Positions 17,690-25,865 of a DNA stretch of 64,000 nt are shown here, piece after piece. Origin of the DNA: Caballeronia calidae (lineage in GTDB: Bacteria > Pseudomonadota > Gammaproteobacteria > Burkholderiales > Burkholderiaceae). The notes under the pieces were generated by a model. That model searched no databases. It had not been told where the DNA came from and saw only the letters and a list, made by a program, of their open reading frames with translations. The stretch lies in the NCBI RefSeq assembly GCF_900044055.2, contig NZ_FCOX02000029.1:1-64000 (forward strand). The letters run 5' to 3'. Made by a program: the position numbers and the translations under genes. The first letter of the stretch is position 1. The number at the start of each line of letters is the position of its first letter.

Positions 17690-18250
17690 TTAAGCGCGTT
17701 CCGCGAGCGTGAGCACGTCGAGGAGTTGCGTGCCGGCATCGGCGAGCATGCCGGAGTTGTCGATGTTCACGACCTGCGCATGCGACGGCAGCTCGAAAGC
17801 AGGGCGGCGCGCGAGACGCGCTTCGATCTGCCGGGCATCTTCGCGGCCACGACGTGCGAGGCGGGCGGCGAGCACCGAGGGCGTTGCATCGATATGCACG
17901 AAGCGGGCATCGGGATAACGCTCGAGCGCGCGCTCCGCATGCTGCCGCGAGCCGTTCACGACGACCGGCATGCCGCGCGCGAGCCACGCATCCAGCTCGA
18001 TGCCGATGCCGTAGCGCAAGCCGAGGCTCTCCCAATGCATCGCGAAGAGGCCGAAGGAAAGGCGCGATGCGAATTCGTCATGCGAAAGCGCGATATGGTT
18101 CTCGCCGTCCGCGACCGGGCGCGTGATGTAGCGATGCGCGAACATCACCTGCGCGCCGACGCGTTCGCGCGCGAAGCCGAGCAGCGAGTCCTTGCCCGCG
18201 CCCGATGGCCCCATCACGTAGATCAGTTTGGCGCTGTCGATGCTGCTCAT
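17690..18250 (-). CDS. phnN: Ribose 1,5-bisphosphate phosphokinase PhnN
   Basis: This 186-aa P-loop kinase has Walker A GPSGAGKDSLL near residue 14 and RYITRPVADGENHIALSHDEF, the guanylate-kinase-like substrate block seen in PhnN. It phosphorylates ribose 1,5-bisphosphate to PRPP, recycling the ribose carrier of the C-P lyase pathway. Its start overlaps the DUF1045 stop (ATGA), and the frame to 18478 is discarded. It is in the phnF-DUF1045-phnN operon, divergent from phnG. Confidence 0.9.
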   Translation of the reverse strand: MSSIDSAKLIYVMGPSGAGKDSLLGFARERVGAQVMFAHRYITRPVADGENHIALSHDEFASRLSFGLFAMHWESLGLRYGIGIELDAWLARGMPVVVNGSRQHAERALERYPDARFVHIDATPSVLAARLARRGREDARQIEARLARRPAFELPSHAQVVNIDNSGMLADAGTQLLDVLTLAERA

Positions 18251-18942
18251 GCCACGACATCCTGTGCGTTGTTGAACGGAAGGCGCTGCCACAGCCTGAA
18301 GGGCGCGCCCGGCTCGGGCTCGATGAACAGCGCCGCGCCGTGTATCGGCAGCGGGCCGAGCGTGTCGACGCGCCGCCTCCAGTCCGACATGATCGATGCG
18401 CGCGCGTTCGCGTCGTCGAGCGAATCGGAAAGCGTCATATGAAAGCGATATTCGTCGAGCACATAGGGATAGCCCCATTCGCGCAGAAGCTCGATCTGCC
18501 GCGCGCTCATGCCGTCGACGATGCGCCGCTCGATGCTGGTCCGTGATGGCATTGTGCGCAGCGCGGATAGCGCGTTCAGTGCGCTAGCCGCTAGTGTGCG
18601 AAGGGTTTTGTCGTCCCCGGTTTCGGCCGGTCGCAGCGCGACGAAGCGACCCATTTCCGCAGGCTGCATGCGAATCTCGAAGCGCGGCACCGAACTCGCC
18701 CAGGCGCGCGCACATGCCAGCACGTCCGCCAGTGTCACGCCCGGTGCCGTATGAAACGGTGCGATGAGCGTGGCATGCCAGCCGTATCGGCGCGGCGCAT
18801 GCGTGAGCTCATGCGCGGGCGTCGCGGTTTCGAGGCCGTTCTCGGGATCGCGCCCGAGCCATTCGCAGCCTTCGCGCCACCATGCGGACGAAGCGGGCGG
18901 CGCGTAATAAAGCGCTACACGCGGATTGCCGGCGGCGCTCAT
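18247..18942 (-). CDS. DUF1045 phosphonate-operon protein (2H phosphoesterase-like)
   Basis: This 231-aa protein matches the DUF1045 'putative phosphonate metabolism protein' family that recurs in C-P lyase operons. Two HxT motifs, GWHATLIAPF near residue 55 and RFHMTLS near residue 175, are the hallmark of 2H phosphoesterases, which act on cyclic or 2',3'-type phosphodiesters. No phnP gene (cyclic ribose phosphodiesterase) is visible in the window. A PhnP-like role is therefore an attractive inference, not a demonstrated one. Its start and stop each overlap neighbours by 4 bp. Confidence 0.8.
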   Translation of the reverse strand: MSAAGNPRVALYYAPPASSAWWREGCEWLGRDPENGLETATPAHELTHAPRRYGWHATLIAPFHTAPGVTLADVLACARAWASSVPRFEIRMQPAEMGRFVALRPAETGDDKTLRTLAASALNALSALRTMPSRTSIERRIVDGMSARQIELLREWGYPYVLDEYRFHMTLSDSLDDANARASIMSDWRRRVDTLGPLPIHGAALFIEPEPGAPFRLWQRLPFNNAQDVVA

Positions 18943-19694
18943 AAATCGTGCTCGACCATCAATTGCACGCGGTCCGCCGCGAAGTGCGTGATGCCGTACT
19001 TGATGGGCACGCCGTCCTCGTCGACATCGACGTTCTCGACCCACAGCACCGGCTGCTGCCGGTTGATCTGCAAGCGCCGCGCCACATCCGACGAAGGCAG
19101 CACACTGCCGATGCGGCTCCATTTGCGCGTGTAATCCTTTACGCCGAATCGTTCGAGCGCGGCGCTCACGCCGCCCGCCGCCTCGATGGCCGCGGGCAGA
19201 TCGCTGAAGCGCGCGGCCGGATACCAGTTGCGCGCATACGTCATGGGGATGCCGTCGGAATCGTGGCGCGTCTCGATCTGATAGACGAGCGTGCCCGCGC
19301 GCACGCCGAGCGCCTTCGCGACCGTGGGATCGGCCTTTACGCGCTCGGAGCTCAGCACGACACCCGCCGACGTGTGCTTCTGGCGGCGCAGATTTTCGGT
19401 GAAGCGCGTGCGCCGGCCGATCTGATAGTCGATCGCGCCCGGCTGGACGAACGTGCCGCGCCCCTGCTCGACGCTCACGAGGCCCGTCGCCGCGAGCCGC
19501 AGCATCGCGCGTCGCACGGTATGGCGGTTCACGTCGAAGCGCTTCGCCAGTTCGGCTTCGCTCGGCAGGCGTCCTTCCTCGCCGAAGCTCTTCGCGGCGA
19601 TCTCGGCGGCGAGGATCTGCTCGATCTGCCGCCACACCGCGACCCCCGCGCCGCGCTCGACCGCATGAGGCGCCGCATTTTCGTTGGATGTCAT
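18939..19694 (-). CDS. phnF: GntR/HutC-family repressor PhnF
   Basis: This 251-aa regulator has an N-terminal GntR winged helix (GRLPSEAELAKRFDVNRHTVRRAMLRLAATGLVSVEQGRGTFV) and a UTRA effector domain (YQIETRHDSDGIPMTYARNWYP). Placement at the head of the divergent phn cluster and the FVQPGAIDYQIGRRTRFTENL linker identify PhnF. It probably represses phnGHIJKLM and phnCDE through the TCTAG-type dyads at 19788 and 10583. ATG 19694 (MTSNEN) is chosen over 19775, which would run into the promoter. Confidence 0.88.
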   Translation of the reverse strand: MTSNENAAPHAVERGAGVAVWRQIEQILAAEIAAKSFGEEGRLPSEAELAKRFDVNRHTVRRAMLRLAATGLVSVEQGRGTFVQPGAIDYQIGRRTRFTENLRRQKHTSAGVVLSSERVKADPTVAKALGVRAGTLVYQIETRHDSDGIPMTYARNWYPAARFSDLPAAIEAAGGVSAALERFGVKDYTRKWSRIGSVLPSSDVARRLQINRQQPVLWVENVDVDEDGVPIKYGITHFAADRVQLMVEHDL

Positions 19695-19787
19695 TGCGCT
19701 GTCATTCCTGTCGGTTTGAATATCGATCTCCCGGATTGTAGTGCGCAACTCGTGATGGAAATGTGAAAGCACCATTACACGACCAAA

Positions 19788-19803
19788 CGTCTAGACGACT
19801 AGA
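19788..19803. promoter_or_regulatory. Putative PhnF operator between phnF and phnG
   Basis: The region holds the perfect palindrome CGTCTAGACG (19788-19797), overlapped by TCTAG-N4-CTAGA (19790-19803). The TCTAGACG core recurs upstream of phnC. It sits in the 163-bp divergent promoter, as expected for a GntR-family operator. Confidence 0.55.
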
Positions 19804-19857
19804 TAAGACAACGAGTAGCATGACGACGACCGAATCCTTTCAGACAAAGGGAAAGCG

Positions 19858-20340
19858 ATGAGTACTTCAATGGAGCAGGGCGACGTGCCGGGCCGCCGCG
19901 AATGGATGGCGGTGCTTGCCCGCACGCCGCGCGACGCGCTGAAGCAGGCGCTCGACACCGCGCTCGACGGCGCGAAGACGCCCGATTACGAATGGCTGCG
20001 CGCGCCGGACATCGGGCTTGCGATGGTGCGCGGGCGCATCGGCGGCACGGGCGATGCGTTCAATCTCGGCGAAGCGACCGTCACGCGCGCCACGCTGCGT
20101 CTGCGCACGGATGACGGCAGCGCGCCCGTCGGCGTCGCGGTGCACATGGGTCGCGACAAGGAGCGCGCGACGCTCGCCGCGCTCGCGGACGCGCTTCTGC
20201 AAATGCCGCGTTATGCCGACACGTTGCAGACGCAACTGATCGCGCCGCTGGCCGCGCGCATCGCCGATGAACGGCGTCGCAAGGAAGCGGAAGCGGCCGC
20301 GACCAAGGTCGAATTCTTCACGATGGTGAGAGGGGAATGA
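19858..20340 (+). CDS. phnG: C-P lyase subunit PhnG
   Basis: This 160-aa protein contains REWMAVLARTPRDAL, GLAMVRGRIGGTGDAFNLGEATVTRATLRL and VAVHMGRDKERATLAALADALLQ, the conserved PhnG sequence. PhnG is part of the PhnGHIJ core that couples phosphonates to ATP ribose and then breaks the C-P bond. It is the first gene of the rightward operon, and its stop overlaps phnH. Confidence 0.92.
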   Translation: MSTSMEQGDVPGRREWMAVLARTPRDALKQALDTALDGAKTPDYEWLRAPDIGLAMVRGRIGGTGDAFNLGEATVTRATLRLRTDDGSAPVGVAVHMGRDKERATLAALADALLQMPRYADTLQTQLIAPLAARIADERRRKEAEAAATKVEFFTMVRGE

Positions 20341-20960
20341 TGCAGATCGACATGACCACGCTCGTGCCCGGCTTCAACGATACGGTGCACGACGCGCAGC
20401 GTGTGTTCCGCGCGCTGCTCGATGCGCTGTCGCGGCCGGGCAGCATCGTCGCGATCGATGCCGCGTTGCCCAACAATCACGCGATGCGCGATGCGCTCGC
20501 CGGCCGCGTGCCGCTCGCGGCGTTCGCGTCGCTGCTCGCGCTGACGGATTATTCGACGCCGGTGTTCATCGAACGCGACGACAACGTGCTCGGCGATGCG
20601 CTGCGCTTCCACGCGAGCGCGCCTTTGACGCGCGAGCGACGCGAGGCCGCGTTCGCCTATATCGACGATGCGCGCAACATGCCTTCGCTCGATGCGTTCT
20701 CGCACGGCGATCCCGAATCGCCCGAGGATGCGGCCACGCTCTTCATTCGCGTGCCGTCGCTTACCGAAGGCGAGCCGCTCGTGTGGAGCGGTCCCGGCAT
20801 TGCGGAGTCGCGCACGGTCGGCATCGCGGGAGTGTCGCGCGAGTTCTGGCGCGAGCGTGCGGCGCTCACCGCGCGCTTTCCTTGCGGCATCGACTGCTAT
20901 TTCGTCGCGGGCGGCTCGCTCGTCGGCCTGCCGCGCACGACGCACGTGGAGGTGAACTGA
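20337..20960 (+). CDS. phnH: C-P lyase subunit PhnH
   Basis: This 207-aa protein has PGFNDTVHDAQRVFRALLDALSRPG, TEGEPLVWSGPGI and FPCGIDCYFV, all typical of PhnH, a core-complex subunit with a PLP-transferase-like fold but no PLP role. Tandem ATG codons at 20337 and 20340 overlap the phnG stop. Its stop overlaps the phnI start as TGATG. Confidence 0.92.
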   Translation: MMQIDMTTLVPGFNDTVHDAQRVFRALLDALSRPGSIVAIDAALPNNHAMRDALAGRVPLAAFASLLALTDYSTPVFIERDDNVLGDALRFHASAPLTRERREAAFAYIDDARNMPSLDAFSHGDPESPEDAATLFIRVPSLTEGEPLVWSGPGIAESRTVGIAGVSREFWRERAALTARFPCGIDCYFVAGGSLVGLPRTTHVEVN

Positions 20961-22060
20961 TGTACGTCGCGGTCAAGGGTGGCGAACGCGCCATCGAACG
21001 TTCATGGGATGTGCTCGCGAAGAAGCGTCGCGGCGATGTCGCCGTGCCGGAGCTTTCCGTCGCGCAGATTCGCGAGCAGATGCGTCTTGCCGTCGCGCGC
21101 GTGATGACGGAAGGCTCCGTCTACGATGAAGACCTCGCCGCGCTCGCGATCAAGCAGGCGGCGGGCGATCTCGTCGAAGCGATCTTTCTGCTGCGCGCGT
21201 ATCGCACGACGCTGCCGCGCTTCGGCTACACATTGCCGATCGATACGGAAACGATGTGCGTCGAGCGGCGCATCTCGGCGGCGTTCAAGGATATTCCCGG
21301 CGGACAGATGCTCGGCGGCACCTACGATTACACGCAGCGTCTGCTCGATTTCACGCTGCTTGCGGAAGGCGAACAAGTTCGCGATGCAACTATCGCGGCG
21401 AAGGAGCCCGAAGCGGGCGCGATGCCGCGCGTGCTTTCCATGCTCGACAAGGAAGGCCTGATCGAACAGGAGCGCGCACATGACAACGCGCCGGAACCGG
21501 GCGATCTCTCGCGCGAGCCGCTGTCATTTCCCGCTGATCGCTCGACGCGCCTGCAAAACCTCGCGCGCGGCGACGAAGGCTTTCTGCTCGCGGTCGGCTA
21601 TGCAACGCAGCGCGGCTATGCGCACAGCCATCCGTTCGCGGGCGAGATTCGTCACGGCGAAGTGGCGGTGGAAATGCATATCGACGAACTGGGTTTCGCG
21701 GTCGAGATCGGCGATATCGGCATCACCGAGTGCCAGATGATCAATCAGTTCGCAGGCAGCGGCGACGTGCCGCCGACATTCACGCAGGGCTACGGCCTCG
21801 CGTTCGGTCATTCGGAGCGCAAGGCAATGGCGATGGCGCTCGTGGACCGCGCCTTGCGTGCGGAAGAACTCGGTGAAACCGTCGGCTCGCCCACGCAGGA
21901 CCCCGAGTTCGTGCTGTATCACAGCGATAACGTCGAAGCGTCCGGTTTCGTGCAACACCTGAAATTGCCGCATTACGTCGACTTCCAATCCGAGCTGGAA
22001 CTGCTGCGCCGCCTGCGCGCGGCGCATGTCGCGGACAATGACGAGGAGAACGCGGCATGA
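20960..22060 (+). CDS. phnI: C-P lyase subunit PhnI
   Basis: This 366-aa protein starts MYVAVKGGERAI and contains DIPGGQMLGGTYDYTQRLLDFTLLAE and RGYAHSHPFAGEIRHGEV, the conserved PhnI blocks. PhnI displaces adenine from ATP and, with PhnGHL, forms the ribose-triphosphate-linked phosphonate. ATG 20960 is chosen because upstream sequence belongs to phnH. It overlaps phnJ by 4 bp. Confidence 0.92.
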   Translation: MYVAVKGGERAIERSWDVLAKKRRGDVAVPELSVAQIREQMRLAVARVMTEGSVYDEDLAALAIKQAAGDLVEAIFLLRAYRTTLPRFGYTLPIDTETMCVERRISAAFKDIPGGQMLGGTYDYTQRLLDFTLLAEGEQVRDATIAAKEPEAGAMPRVLSMLDKEGLIEQERAHDNAPEPGDLSREPLSFPADRSTRLQNLARGDEGFLLAVGYATQRGYAHSHPFAGEIRHGEVAVEMHIDELGFAVEIGDIGITECQMINQFAGSGDVPPTFTQGYGLAFGHSERKAMAMALVDRALRAEELGETVGSPTQDPEFVLYHSDNVEASGFVQHLKLPHYVDFQSELELLRRLRAAHVADNDEENAA

Positions 22061-22911
22061 ACGCACTCACGGAAGGTTATAACTTCGCGTATCTCGACGA
22101 GCAGACCAAGCGCATGATCCGTCGCGCGCTGCTCAAGGCTGTTGCGGTGCCGGGCTATCAGGTGCCGTTCGCATCGCGCGAAATGCCGCTGCCTTACGGA
22201 TGGGGCACGGGCGGCTTGCAGGTGACATCGGCGATCATCGGCGAGAGCGATACGCTGAAGGTTATCGATCAAGGTTCCGATGAAACGACGAACGCCGTGA
22301 ACATTCGACGCTTCTTCGCGCGCACGGCGGGCGTCGCGACCACCACACGCACCGCCGATGCGAGCATCGTGCAGACGCGTCACCGTATTCCCGAGACGCC
22401 GCTGACGGACAAGCAGATCATCGTCTATCAGGTGCCAATGCCCGAGCCATTGTTTCGCCTCGAACCGCGCGTGACGGAGTGCAGAAAGCTGCACGCGCTC
22501 GCGGACTACGGCCTCATCAACGTGAAATACTATGAGGATATCGTGCAGCACGGCAGCATCGCCACGACCTACGATTATCCGGTGCTGGTGAACGACCGCT
22601 ATCTGACGTCGCCATCGCCGATCCCGAAGTTCGACAATCCGAAGATGCACATGAACCCCGCATTGCAACTCTTCGGCGCGGGCCGCGAGCGGCGCATCTA
22701 TGCGATTCCGCCTTATACGAAAGTGAAGAGCCTGGATTTCGAGGATCATCCCTTCAGCGTGCAGAAGTGGGAGCATGCTTGCGCGCTATGCGGCTCGCAC
22801 GACAGCTTTCTCGACGAGATGATCGTCGACGATCAGGGCACGCGCCTGTTCGTGTGCTCCGACAGCGACTACTGCCATAGCCGTCGCGATGACGAAGAGG
22901 TGGCGCGATGA
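22057..22911 (+). CDS. phnJ: Radical SAM carbon-phosphorus lyase PhnJ
   Basis: This 284-aa catalytic subunit retains the four-cysteine pattern C-x2-C-x21-C-x5-C near the C-terminus (CALC ... CSDSDYC). In E. coli PhnJ these cysteines bind the 4Fe-4S cluster and supply the thiyl radical. Other family blocks are GYQVPFASREMPLPYGWGTG and QGSDETTNAVNIRRFF. It cleaves the C-P bond to give an alkane and the 1,2-cyclic phosphate of ribose 5-phosphate. All catalytic cysteines are intact, so the lyase should be functional. Confidence 0.94.
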   Translation: MNALTEGYNFAYLDEQTKRMIRRALLKAVAVPGYQVPFASREMPLPYGWGTGGLQVTSAIIGESDTLKVIDQGSDETTNAVNIRRFFARTAGVATTTRTADASIVQTRHRIPETPLTDKQIIVYQVPMPEPLFRLEPRVTECRKLHALADYGLINVKYYEDIVQHGSIATTYDYPVLVNDRYLTSPSPIPKFDNPKMHMNPALQLFGAGRERRIYAIPPYTKVKSLDFEDHPFSVQKWEHACALCGSHDSFLDEMIVDDQGTRLFVCSDSDYCHSRRDDEEVAR

Positions 22912-23678
22912 ACGCATTGCTCAAAGCGACGCGCCTCACGAAGCGCTATGACGGACGCGGCGGCTGCGTCGATGTCGATCTCGATGTCTTTCCGGGCGAA
23001 GTGCTGTGCATCGTCGGGGAATCGGGTTCGGGGAAATCGACCTTGCTGAACGCGCTTGCATTGCGCGGCGAAATCGACGGCGGCGCGCTCGCCTATACGA
23101 CACGCGAAGGCGAAACGCTCGATCTGCTGACGCTGGCCGAGCCGCGCAAACGCCTTCTGTCACGCACCGAATGGGGCTTCGTGCATCAGAACGCGCGTGA
23201 CGGATTGCGACGCAACGTATCGGCGGGCGCGAACATCGGCGAACCGTTGATGGCGATCGGCGCGCGTCATTACGGGCGTCTGCGCGAAACGGCGGCCGAC
23301 TGGATGAGCCGCGTCGAACTCGATGCCGCGCGCATCGACGAATTGCCTTCGGCGTTTTCGGGCGGCATGCAACAGCGCTTGCAGATCGCGCGTAATCTGG
23401 TGACCGGGCCGCGCCTCGTGTTCATGGATGAGCCTACCGCCGGCCTCGATGTATCGGTGCAGGCGCGTCTGCTCGATCTCCTGCGCACGCTGACGAGCAA
23501 GCTGCATCTCGCGGCGGTGATCGTCACGCACGATATCGGCGTGGCGCGTCTGCTCGCGCATCGGCTGATGGTGATGAAGGACGGGCGCGTCGTCGAAAGC
23601 GGACTGACGGATCAGGTGCTCGACGATCCACAACATCCTTATACGCAGACGCTCGTTGCGTCCGTGCTGCCCGTTTGA
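22908..23678 (+). CDS. phnK: C-P lyase ATP-binding protein PhnK
   Basis: This 256-aa ABC ATPase has Walker A GESGSGKST, signature FSGGMQQRLQIARNL, Walker B LVFMDEPTAGLDVSVQ and the dipeptide-ATPase-like tail DDPQHPYTQTLVASVLP. PhnK binds the PhnGHIJ core rather than a permease. It overlaps phnJ by 4 bp and precedes phnL by 10 bp. Confidence 0.92.
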   Translation: MNALLKATRLTKRYDGRGGCVDVDLDVFPGEVLCIVGESGSGKSTLLNALALRGEIDGGALAYTTREGETLDLLTLAEPRKRLLSRTEWGFVHQNARDGLRRNVSAGANIGEPLMAIGARHYGRLRETAADWMSRVELDAARIDELPSAFSGGMQQRLQIARNLVTGPRLVFMDEPTAGLDVSVQARLLDLLRTLTSKLHLAAVIVTHDIGVARLLAHRLMVMKDGRVVESGLTDQVLDDPQHPYTQTLVASVLPV

Positions 23679-23688
23679 GGTGCGACCG

Positions 23689-24456
23689 ATGACCATGAAC
23701 TCCTTTGTCACCAACGACGCGCTGATGCTGCAGGCACGCGGCATCGAGAAGACATTCACACTGCATCAGCAGGGCGGGGCGCGCATCGCGGCGCTGTCGG
23801 GCGTATCGCTCGATGTGGAGCGCGGCGAATGCGTCGTGCTCGCGGGCGCATCGGGGGCGGGCAAGAGCACGTTCCTGCGCTGCATGTACGGCAACTATCT
23901 CGCGACGCGCGGGACCATCGCCATTCGCGACGACAGCAAGCCGCAGCGTCATGTGATGCTGACCGAAGCCGCGCCGCACGAGATCATCCGTCTGCGCAAC
24001 ACGACGATGGGCTACGTGAGCCAGTTTCTGCGCGCGATTCCGCGTGTGTCGTCGCTCGATCTCGTCGCGGAGCCGCTCGTGTCGCGCGGCGTCGATGAAG
24101 ACGAAGCGCGCGAACGTGCGAGCCGCCTGCTCGAACGCCTCAACGTGCCGCGCCGCTTGTGGACGCTCGCGCCCGCGACGTTCTCCGGCGGCGAGCAGCA
24201 GCGCGTGAATATCGCGCGCGGACTGATCGCGGCGCATCCGCTTCTCTTGCTCGATGAACCCACCGCATCGCTCGATGCCGGGAATCGCGACGTGGTCGCC
24301 GATCTGATCGTCGAGGCGCGCGAGAAGGGCGCGGCGATCGTCGGCATCTTTCACGACGAAGACACGCGCGAGCGCGTCGCGACCCGCATCGTGCGGCTCG
24401 CGAGCGCTAACGCCGCATACGTACAAACCGATTCCGGAGTGTTGCAGACATGCTGA
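23689..24456 (+). CDS. phnL: C-P lyase ATP-binding protein PhnL
   Basis: This 255-aa ABC ATPase has Walker A GASGAGKST, signature FSGGEQQRVNIARGL, Walker B LLLLDEPTASLDAG and the PhnL-type GYVSQFLRAIPRVSSLDLVAEPL block. PhnL is needed with PhnGHI for ribosylation and docks on the core complex. ATG 23689 follows the phnK stop by 10 bp; the longer frame starting inside phnK is rejected. It overlaps phnM by 7 bp. Confidence 0.92.
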   Translation: MTMNSFVTNDALMLQARGIEKTFTLHQQGGARIAALSGVSLDVERGECVVLAGASGAGKSTFLRCMYGNYLATRGTIAIRDDSKPQRHVMLTEAAPHEIIRLRNTTMGYVSQFLRAIPRVSSLDLVAEPLVSRGVDEDEARERASRLLERLNVPRRLWTLAPATFSGGEQQRVNIARGLIAAHPLLLLDEPTASLDAGNRDVVADLIVEAREKGAAIVGIFHDEDTRERVATRIVRLASANAAYVQTDSGVLQTC

Positions 24457-25583
24457 TCAAGAATGCGCGCATCGTGACGCGCGACGAGGATTTCGTGGGC
24501 ACCGTGCGCGTCGAGGGCGCACGCATCGCGGAGATCGCGCCGGGCAATACATCGGCGCGCGAAGCCGAGGACTGGGGCGGTGACTATCTGCTGCCGGGCT
24601 TCGTCGAGCTGCATACGGACAACATCGAGAAGCATCTCGCGCCGCGTCCGGGCGTGCTGTGGAATCACGAAGCGGCGATCATCGTCCATGACGCGCAAGT
24701 GGCGGCAGCGGGCATCACGACCGTGTTCGATGCACTGGGCGTGGGCTCGCGTCCCGAAGACGGCGTGCGCGGCCGCGAGCTTCAGGTGCAATGCGCGAAG
24801 TCGATCGGCAAGTTCGTCGAGCGCGATCTCCTGCGCGCCGATCACTTTCTGCATCTGCGTTGCGAAGTGGGCACGACGGATGTCGTCGAAGTGTTCGATT
24901 CGTTGAGCGCGCATCCGCTCTTCAGGCTTGCTTCGGTGATGGATCACACGCCCGGGCAGCGCCAATGGCAGGACCACGAGAAGTGGCGCAAGTATCAGGA
25001 GCGTCACGGCAAATGGAGCGACGAGCACACGAACAAGATCCTCGCCGAGCTCGCCGATCATCAGGCGCGCTATGCGGCGAAGCATCGCGCGGATATCGTC
25101 GCGCGCTGCAAGGGGCTGAACATCGCGCTCGCGAGCCACGACGACACGCTCGTCGAGCACGTCGAGGAAGCGGCGCGCGACGGCATCGCGCTCGCCGAAT
25201 TTCCGACGACGCTCGAAGCCGCCCGCGCCGCGCGCACGCACGGCATCGCGACGATCATGGGCGCGCCGAACGTGGTGCGCGGCGGCTCGCATTCGGGCAA
25301 CGTGTCGGCGCTGGAGCTGGCGCATGAAGGCCTGCTCGATATTTTGTCGTCCGATTACGTGCCGTCGAGCCTGTTGATCGCCGTGTTCGATCTCGTCGCG
25401 AAGGCGGGCTGGACGCTGCCGCGCGCGGTCGCCACGGTATCGTGGGCCCCCGCGCACGCGGCCGGCCTGACCGATCGCGGCGCCATCGCCACCGGACTGC
25501 GCGCCGACTTCGTGCGCGTCGCGTCGGTGGACGGCGTGCAGGTGCCGCGCGAGACCTGGCGCGCGGGACGGCGCGTTTCCTGA
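24450..25583 (+). CDS. phnM: Ribose-triphosphonate pyrophosphohydrolase PhnM
   Basis: This 377-aa amidohydrolase-fold enzyme has the metal motif ELHTDNIEKH near residue 55, then DHFLHLRCEV, SVMDHTPGQRQ and a late HSGNVS/SSDYVPSS block. All are typical of PhnM, which removes pyrophosphate from the ribose triphosphate phosphonate before PhnJ acts. It ends the phnGHIJKLM operon. A weak 6-bp GC hairpin follows at about 25640-25655. Confidence 0.92.
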   Translation: MLIKNARIVTRDEDFVGTVRVEGARIAEIAPGNTSAREAEDWGGDYLLPGFVELHTDNIEKHLAPRPGVLWNHEAAIIVHDAQVAAAGITTVFDALGVGSRPEDGVRGRELQVQCAKSIGKFVERDLLRADHFLHLRCEVGTTDVVEVFDSLSAHPLFRLASVMDHTPGQRQWQDHEKWRKYQERHGKWSDEHTNKILAELADHQARYAAKHRADIVARCKGLNIALASHDDTLVEHVEEAARDGIALAEFPTTLEAARAARTHGIATIMGAPNVVRGGSHSGNVSALELAHEGLLDILSSDYVPSSLLIAVFDLVAKAGWTLPRAVATVSWAPAHAAGLTDRGAIATGLRADFVRVASVDGVQVPRETWRAGRRVS

Positions 25584-25712
25584 CGCCGCGCGCATCGTTT
25601 CCATCCCTTCCGATAGCCACACGTCAGTGCTTCGTCATACGCGGGTAAGCCCGCGTTGACGGAGCGCAAGCTTCTTCGTACCCTCACTCGCGAGTTCGCT
25701 ATGTGAATCGGT

Positions 25713-25727
25713 GTTCGTATATCGAAC
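25713..25727. promoter_or_regulatory. IclR-type operator-like dyad upstream of MFS gene
   Basis: GTTCG-TATAT-CGAAC is a perfect 5-bp inverted repeat with a 5-bp spacer, like sites bound by IclR-family regulators of aromatic acid catabolism (PcaR/PcaU/PobR). It lies about 140 bp before the MFS start. No IclR gene is in the window. Confidence 0.4.
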
Positions 25728-25865
25728 ATTTTCACCGGTTCGCAAGCGTCGACCGGGTCTGCAACTCGCGTGACAACAACAAGAACGCCAGCGGGAAGCG
25801 GTTTCAGTTCCGGGATGCGCACTTTGCCTCGCTGTGCGCGCGCCCATCACCGAAAAGGGAATGAA

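Noticed and set aside
19697..19716. CTGTCATTCCTGTCGG as a second Pho box
   Set aside because: The two halves have a 9-bp rather than 11-bp period, so it does not fit PhoB geometry.
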